From Actinomycetes bacterium (GTDB taxonomy: Bacteria; Actinomycetota; Actinomycetes; S36-B12; UBA10799): a stretch of 27,559 bases of DNA. The position numbers were made by a program, and so were the translations under genes. Shown one piece after another: positions 23,018 through 27,559 of this stretch (positions within the stretch are counted from its first letter, which is position 1; each line of letters opens with the position of its first letter). The notes under the pieces are model-generated. The model saw nothing but the letters and a program-made list of their open reading frames with translations, was not told the DNA's origin and made no database searches. The stretch is taken from assembly GCA_029779995.1 (NCBI GenBank), contig JAKOZM010000167.1, positions 1 to 27,559 on the forward strand, in the 5' to 3' direction.

Positions 23018-24390
23018 TGGCCAAACGGATCGTGATCCTGGGTGGCGGCCCGGGTGGTTACGAAGCAGCTCTGGTGGCAGCCCAGTTCGGTGCCGAGGTG
23101 ACGGTCATCGAGTCCGGCGGGATCGGCGGCGCGGCGGTACTCACCGACTGTGTGCCCAGCAAGACCCTGATCGCGACCGCCGACCGGGTGGGCCGGACGA
23201 ACGTCTCGGGTCAGCTCGGTGTGCGCGTCGCGGGGGAGATCCCGCACCGGGGCACTGTCAGTGTGGACTTCGCAATGCTCAACCGCCGGGTGCTCGACCT
23301 GGCCCGGGCGCAGAGCGAGGACATCGCCGGGCGGTTGCGCGACGCCGGCGTGACGATCGTCGAGGGCCATGGCCGACTGGTCGCTGCCGACAAGGTCGCG
23401 GTGGGTGATGAGGTGTTCGCGGCCGACGTGATTCTTCTGGCCACCGGCGCACGGCCCCGCGAGTTGCCGGGCGCGCTTCCCGACGGGGAGCGCATCCTGA
23501 CCTGGCAGCAGTTGTACGACCTCGCGGAGTTGCCCCAGCGGCTGATCGTGGTCGGATCCGGTGTGACGGGAGCCGAGTTCGCCAACGCCTACACCGGCCT
23601 GGGCAGTTCCGTCGCGCTGGTGTCCTCGCGGGAGCGGGTGCTGCCCACGCAAGACCCGGACGCCGCCGAGGTCCTCGAAGAGGTCTTGCAGGACCGGGGC
23701 ATGGAACTGGTGCCGCGCAGCCGTGCCGAGGCTGTTCAGCGCACTGCAGACGGCGTGGTGGTGCGGCTGTCTGACGGCCGGGAGTTGACGGGCACGCATT
23801 GTCTGATGGCGGTGGGCGCGGTGCCCAACACTGAGGATCTGGGACTGTCCCAGGTCGGCGTGGCTGTCGACAACGGCTACATCGTGGTCGACCGGGTCTC
23901 GCGGACCACCGTCAATGGCATCTACGCCGCGGGGGACTGTACGGGCGTGCTGCCGCTGGCCAATGTCGCCGCAATGCAGGGACGCATCGCCATGTGGCAC
24001 GCCTTGGGAGAGGCGGTGTCGCCGTTGAATCTGAGGGTGGTCTCCTCGAATGTGTTCACCGACCCGCAGATCGCCGCGGTCGGGGTGACCCAGGCGGAGG
24101 TGGATTCGGGCGTGGCGCGCGCGCACGGCATCAAGTTGCCGCTGGCCACCAACGCCCGGGCCAAGATGCAGGGCGTGGACGAGGGGTTCGTCAAGATCTT
24201 CTGCCGGGTCTCCGGTACGGTCGTGGGCGCTGTGGTCGTCGCGCCCAACGCCAGTGAACTCATCTACTCGCTGGCATTGGCCGTCGATCTGGGGCTGAAC
24301 GTGGACGACCTCGCGACCACGTTCACCGTTTACCCGTCGCTCTCGGGATCCATCGCAGAGGCCGCCCGGCGGCTACACACCGTCGACTGA
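23017..24390 (+). CDS. lpdA: LpdA-like NAD(P)H:quinone reductase (disulfide-less lipoamide dehydrogenase homologue)
   Basis: A 457-aa flavoprotein of the pyridine nucleotide-disulfide oxidoreductase family: FAD motif GGGPGGYEAA (9-18), NAD(P) motif VVGSGVTGAEFA (about 178-189), second FAD motif GIYAAGDCTG, and a C-terminal dimerisation domain. The redox disulfide is absent: in GGAAVLTDCVPSK the first Cys is Ala40 and only C45 remains. The catalytic C-terminal His is also replaced (TVYPSLSGS, Tyr for His). The enzyme therefore cannot be a true lipoamide dehydrogenase. These features match mycobacterial LpdA (Rv3303c), a quinone reductase linked to oxidative-stress resistance. The start codon overlaps the ku stop. 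Its stop directly abuts the stop of the convergent gene at 24391. Confidence 0.9.
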   Translation: MAKRIVILGGGPGGYEAALVAAQFGAEVTVIESGGIGGAAVLTDCVPSKTLIATADRVGRTNVSGQLGVRVAGEIPHRGTVSVDFAMLNRRVLDLARAQSEDIAGRLRDAGVTIVEGHGRLVAADKVAVGDEVFAADVILLATGARPRELPGALPDGERILTWQQLYDLAELPQRLIVVGSGVTGAEFANAYTGLGSSVALVSSRERVLPTQDPDAAEVLEEVLQDRGMELVPRSRAEAVQRTADGVVVRLSDGRELTGTHCLMAVGAVPNTEDLGLSQVGVAVDNGYIVVDRVSRTTVNGIYAAGDCTGVLPLANVAAMQGRIAMWHALGEAVSPLNLRVVSSNVFTDPQIAAVGVTQAEVDSGVARAHGIKLPLATNARAKMQGVDEGFVKIFCRVSGTVVGAVVVAPNASELIYSLALAVDLGLNVDDLATTFTVYPSLSGSIAEAARRLHTVD

Positions 24391-25665
24391 TTACCAGCCG
24401 CCGAAGTCGCCGCCCCCACCGAAGTCTCCGCCGCCGCCGAAGTCACCACCGCCGAAACCGCCGCCGCCGAAGTCTCCGCCGCCGTAGTCACCACCCCCGC
24501 CGGAGTAGTCTCCTCCGCCGTACATGCCCATGCCCATGCCGCCGAACATCATGTTGCCCAGCATCGTGCCTACGAGGACGGTGCTGAACAGGTCCATGCC
24601 GCTGTTGTTGTAATACCCGCTGGCGTAGCCGCCGTACTGCGGTCCCGCCTGCCAGTACGGCGCCTGGCCGCCGTTGGCTGCCGGTACCATCCGCACATCC
24701 GGGTCGTAGCCGTCCTCGATGGTGGCCGCGCAGGCCGCGCAGACCGGAACATCGCGCGGTGCCGCGGTGCCCATCGGGGTGTACGACACGTCCTTGACGC
24801 TCAGCCCGTGGCGGGGGTCGATGAAACAGGGCGGGCGGCGTTCCGGCAGGGCTTCACCGGCAAGGCGCGCCTTCACGCAGGCCACCCGGAACCGGCCCTC
24901 ATCGAGGGCCTGGGTAACTGAGGCCGCTTCGGCCGGGTTCCGCATGCCCTCGGACGCCTTCTTCGCCACGTCGTACTGATCGAGGGCAGCCATCCAGTCG
25001 GCGCGGTTCTCCTCGGTGGTGATCGCATTGGAGTCGACCGAGTTCAGGCTCTCCCCGAAGGCGGTGATGTCCTCATCGAGGGTCTGGCGTACCTGGGCGA
25101 CTTGCAGCGCGTTGGTCTTGGCCTTGCGCCGCTTGCTCATCAGGACCAGACCACCTGCGCCGGCGGCCAAGGCGCCGAGCACCAGGACGGGGGCCAGCAG
25201 TGAGCCGCCCGATGACTCCGACGAGGAGGAGGACGTCGTGTCGCTGCCCACCCCGGTCTGCACATTCGTGACGTACTGGCTCAGCACCGCGGAGACACCA
25301 TTGCTGCGCTGCTCCCGGAAGGCGGCGTTGGCCGCTCCCGAGTCGGTGGCCCGGAACTCGTTGCCGACCACGGCCGCATAGGTGCCGGGATTGCCGTTCT
25401 CCTGCAGGAACAGCACGAGGTCTTCGCTGGTCCGGCTGCCCTTCGCGGCGGCGGGCAGGATGGCGATATAGATCGATTCGTTGCCGATCTGGTCGCGCAG
25501 TTGCTGGGCCTCGGCGTCGGTCAAGGCGTTCTCGGCCTCCGGGTCGTTGTAGACCGGGTCGGTCTGCAACGAGGTCACGACGTCATCGACGGTGGTGGCC
25601 GACGCCGGTGCCGCCACCCACCCGACGAGTAAGAGCGCAAATAGTGCCAGTAGTACCCGTCGCAT
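24391..25665 (-). CDS. Secreted/membrane protein with N-terminal TPM-like domain and Gly-rich tail
   Basis: A 424-aa protein with a Sec signal peptide (1-23, ASA-T), an extracellular domain (25-140) with YIAILPAAA and YAAVVGNEFRA strands that resembles TPM-type domains, a Ser-rich linker (143-154), and one membrane helix (156-176) followed by SKRRKAK. The cytoplasmic part has a helical region (185-270) and a Cys/His set, C280, H286, C309 and C312 (PPCFIDPRHG ... VCAACA), that could form a zinc site. The last 50 residues are GGGDFGGG-type repeats ending in FGGW, a tail also seen in TPM proteins. GGAGG precedes the ATG. It follows accA by 17 nt and may share its transcript. The function is unknown; TPM relatives have been linked to membrane protein quality control. 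Confidence 0.75.
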   Translation of the reverse strand: MRRVLLALFALLLVGWVAAPASATTVDDVVTSLQTDPVYNDPEAENALTDAEAQQLRDQIGNESIYIAILPAAAKGSRTSEDLVLFLQENGNPGTYAAVVGNEFRATDSGAANAAFREQRSNGVSAVLSQYVTNVQTGVGSDTTSSSSSESSGGSLLAPVLVLGALAAGAGGLVLMSKRRKAKTNALQVAQVRQTLDEDITAFGESLNSVDSNAITTEENRADWMAALDQYDVAKKASEGMRNPAEAASVTQALDEGRFRVACVKARLAGEALPERRPPCFIDPRHGLSVKDVSYTPMGTAAPRDVPVCAACAATIEDGYDPDVRMVPAANGGQAPYWQAGPQYGGYASGYYNNSGMDLFSTVLVGTMLGNMMFGGMGMGMYGGGDYSGGGGDYGGGDFGGGGFGGGDFGGGGDFGGGGDFGGW

Positions 25666-25682
25666 GGCCCGCCTCCAGGTGG

Positions 25683-27443
25683 TTAGTCCTTGATCTCGCA
25701 GAGAACTGTTCCTGTAGGAACTGTACTTCCGATTTCGGCATTCAGCCCAGTCACCGTGCCGGATTTGTGCGCGTTGAGGGGCTGTTCCATCTTCATGGCC
25801 TCGAGAACGATGATCAGTTCGCCGGCTTCGACGCTCTGTCCCTCCTCGACGGCCACCTTCACGATGGTGCCCTGCATGGGCGCGGTCAGGGAATCGCCGG
25901 ACGCGCCACCGCCGGAGGCCTTCTTGCCGCGTTTGGTCGGCCGCTTGCCGCCAGCCGCCGGAGCCGCAGCACCCACGCTCAGCGCTGCGGGCAGAGTCAC
26001 CTCGATGCGCTTGCCGCCGACCTCGACCGTGACGGCCTGCCGCTCGGCGTCGCCTTCCTCGGCGTTCTCGGTGCCGGTGTAAGCCGGGATCTGATTGTCG
26101 AAGGACGTCTCGATCCAGCGGGTGTGCACTGTGAACGGCGACTTCGGGTCCAGCGGGGCGAAGGCGGGATCGCTGACGACCACCCGGTGGAACGTCAGCG
26201 CCGTGGCGATGCCCTCCACCTCGAACTCCGCCAACGCCCGGCGGGATCGCTCGAGGGCCTGCTGGCGATCGGCGCCGGTAATGATGAGTTTGGCCAGCAG
26301 CGAGTCGAAGTTGCCGCCGATGACGTCGCCGGTCGTGAACCCGGCGTCGAGCCGGACACCCGGACCGGACGGTGGCTTCCAGACGGTCAGCACGCCGGGG
26401 GCCGGCAGGAAGTTGCGGCCCGGGTCCTCGCCGTTGATCCGGAACTCGATGCTGTGCCCGCGCAATTCGGGGTCGTCGAACCCCAGCTCCTCACCGTCGG
26501 CGATCCGGAACTGCTCGCGCACCAGGTCGATCCCCGACACCTCTTCGGTGACCGGGTGCTCCACCTGCAAACGGGTGTTCACCTCGAGGAAGGAGATGGT
26601 GCCGTCCTCACCGACGAGGAACTCGCAGGTGCCGGCACCGACGTAACCGGCCTCCTTCACGATGGCTTTGGAGGCGCGGTACAGCTCGGCCACCTGCGCC
26701 TCGCTGAGGAAAGGCGCGGGGGCCTCCTCCACGAGTTTCTGATGGCGGCGCTGCAGCGAGCAGTCGCGGGTGCTGACGACCACCACATTGCCGTGGATGT
26801 CGGCCAGGACCTGGGTCTCCACGTGCCGGGGGTTGTCGAGGTAACGCTCCACGAAGCACTCCCCGCGACCGAACGCAGCCACAGCCTCGCGGACGGCGGA
26901 GTCGTACAGTTCGGGGATCTCCTCGAGCGTGCGGGCGACCTTCAGGCCTCGTCCACCGCCACCGAAGGCAGCTTTGATGGCGACCGGCAGGCCGTTGGAC
27001 TCGGCGAACTCGACGACCTCGGCCGAGCCGGAGACCGGGTCGGAGGTCCCTGCGACCAGCGGGGCGCCGGCCCGCTCGGCGATGTGGCGGGCGGACACCT
27101 TGTCACCCAGCGACCGGATCGCCGACGGGGGCGGGCCGATCCAGATCAGGCCGGCGTCGATGACCGCTTGGGCGAAGTCGGCGTTCTCGCTCAGGAAGCC
27201 GTAGCCGGGGTGCACGGCGTCGGCACCACTGCGCTTGGCGACGTCGAGCAGCTTGTCGATGACCAGGTAGGTCTCCGCGGCGGTGTCACCCTCCAGCGAG
27301 TAGGCCTCATCGGCGGCCTTGACATGCTGGGCGTCGCGGTCGGAGTTGGCGTAGACCGCCACACTGGCAAGCCCGGCGTCGCGGCAGGCCCGCGCAACTC
27401 GGATGGCGATTTCTCCACGGTTGGCAATCAGGACTTTACGCAC
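25683..27443 (-). CDS. accA: Acyl-CoA carboxylase alpha chain: biotin carboxylase fused to biotin carboxyl carrier domain
   Basis: A 586-aa biotin-dependent enzyme subunit. The biotin carboxylase part (1-445) has [12 protein letters not shown] (4-15), [10 protein letters not shown] (78-87), the ATP-grasp Gly loop [10 protein letters not shown] (160-169), the [11 protein letters not shown] segment and the catalytic [15 protein letters not shown] linker region (450-510) rich in Ala, Gly and Lys follows, then the carrier domain with the biotinylation motif EAMKMEQ (biotin on K551). This fused alpha chain is the actinobacterial AccA1-3 type; with separate AccB/PccB beta subunits it carboxylates acetyl- or propionyl-CoA for fatty acid synthesis. 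No beta subunit is in the window. The GTG start is 6 nt after a -10 hexamer, with no clear SD. It is divergent from maf. Confidence 0.95.
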   Translation of the reverse strand: MRKVLIANRGEIAIRVARACRDAGLASVAVYANSDRDAQHVKAADEAYSLEGDTAAETYLVIDKLLDVAKRSGADAVHPGYGFLSENADFAQAVIDAGLIWIGPPPSAIRSLGDKVSARHIAERAGAPLVAGTSDPVSGSAEVVEFAESNGLPVAIKAAFGGGGRGLKVARTLEEIPELYDSAVREAVAAFGRGECFVERYLDNPRHVETQVLADIHGNVVVVSTRDCSLQRRHQKLVEEAPAPFLSEAQVAELYRASKAIVKEAGYVGAGTCEFLVGEDGTISFLEVNTRLQVEHPVTEEVSGIDLVREQFRIADGEELGFDDPELRGHSIEFRINGEDPGRNFLPAPGVLTVWKPPSGPGVRLDAGFTTGDVIGGNFDSLLAKLIITGADRQQALERSRRALAEFEVEGIATALTFHRVVVSDPAFAPLDPKSPFTVHTRWIETSFDNQIPAYTGTENAEEGDAERQAVTVEVGGKRIEVTLPAALSVGAAAPAAGGKRPTKRGKKASGGGASGDSLTAPMQGTIVKVAVEEGQSVEAGELIIVLEAMKMEQPLNAHKSGTVTGLNAEIGSTVPTGTVLCEIKD

Positions 27444-27449
27444 CCTTCG

Positions 27450-27455
27450 AGTCTA
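27450..27455 (-). promoter_or_regulatory. -10 element of accA (probably leaderless)
   Basis: TAGACT on the minus strand ends exactly 6 nt before the GTG start at 27441-27443. It lies back to back with the maf promoter in the 93-nt divergent gap. Confidence 0.45.
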
Positions 27456-27524
27456 GGGGCCTGCGGTTTGCCGGTGCCCACGGGTCGGTGAGGAGTGTTC
27501 GACGGGCATGCTGCGGGCGTTGCC

Positions 27525-27530
27525 TACCCT
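27525..27530 (+). promoter_or_regulatory. -10 element of maf (probably leaderless)
   Basis: TACCCT ends exactly 6 nt before the ATG at 27537. No SD is present. Confidence 0.45.
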
Positions 27531-27536
27531 GACACC

Positions 27537-27559
27537 ATGCGCCTGATCCTCGCCTCCGC
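27537..27559 (+). CDS. maf: Start of a Maf-like nucleotide pyrophosphatase gene (cut by window edge)
   Basis: Only the first seven codons and two further bases are inside the window (MRLILAS, then probably Ala). This matches the conserved N-terminus of Maf proteins, which hydrolyse non-canonical nucleoside triphosphates. Maf lies near the acyl-CoA carboxylase alpha gene in many actinobacteria, which supports the reading. With so few residues the call rests on that N-terminus, the promoter and the neighbourhood. Confidence 0.55.

Noticed and set aside
22378..24126. A 582-codon minus-strand frame opposite ku and lpdA
   Set aside because: Its hydrophobic Ala/Phe repeats are just the reverse complement of the Lys/Ala-coding tail of ku; no start signal or family feature.
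25608..27491. A 627-codon plus-strand frame opposite the carboxylase alpha gene
   Set aside because: It spans the complete, motif-rich accA gene and has shadow composition.

Overview
The window is high-GC DNA with dense genes, many 1-4 nt start/stop overlaps and frequent GTG starts. The gene content is actinobacterial: an IdeR-type iron repressor, citrate synthase 2, SerC, DUF2530/DUF3027/DUF2771 proteins, a CspB-like cold-shock protein with a C-terminal extension, LpdA, a biotin carboxylase/BCCP fusion and Maf. It looks like a chromosomal piece of a member of the Actinomycetota. I cannot name the genus from sequence alone.

Layout. (1) 1-203: right end of an ISL3-family insertion sequence cut by the window edge. 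(2) 256-6197, all minus strand: MMPL transporter, aldose-1-epimerase-like protein coupled to an unknown 175-aa protein, a PECR-like SDR with an atypical active site, and a secreted NlpC/P60 peptidoglycan hydrolase. (3) 6461-9569, plus strand: IdeR translationally coupled to a photolyase, then a ParA coupled to a small ribbon-helix-helix-like partner. (4) 9753-15492: pdxH divergent from citrate synthase 2, then serC, a Thr/Pro-rich membrane protein, a possible 28-aa membrane peptide, DUF2530, DUF3027, a DUF2771-like lipoprotein and a convergent cold-shock gene. This cluster resembles the citA/serC neighbourhood of mycobacteria and streptomycetes. (5) 15547-20166, minus strand: a nucleoside-catabolism operon in the order GGCT-like, purine nucleoside phosphorylase, PGM2-like phosphopentomutase/phosphomannomutase, barnase-type RNase lipoprotein, barstar-VOC fusion, deoC. 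(6) 20265-24390: pirin, stand-alone LigD polymerase domain, Ku and LpdA. (7) 24391-27559: a Gly-tailed secreted membrane protein, acyl-CoA carboxylase alpha chain and the start of maf.

The most interesting unit is in region 5. A surface RNase with all four catalytic residues and an inhibitor fused to a second domain sit, with GTGA overlaps, inside the pathway that breaks nucleosides down to sugar phosphates. I infer an RNA-scavenging module: outside RNA is cut, nucleosides are phosphorolysed by PNP, the pentose-1-phosphate is isomerised by the mutase, and deoxyribose-5-phosphate is split by DeoC, while barstar protects the cytoplasm.

A second recurring signal is regulatory. About ten genes have a TANNNT-like -10 hexamer ending 5-7 nt before a GTG or ATG, mostly without an SD, which suggests leaderless transcripts. 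Two promoters carry plausible operators: a palindrome between the -35 and -10 of ideR, and an 11-bp-spaced GTAAC/GTCAC direct repeat upstream of the NlpC/P60 gene.
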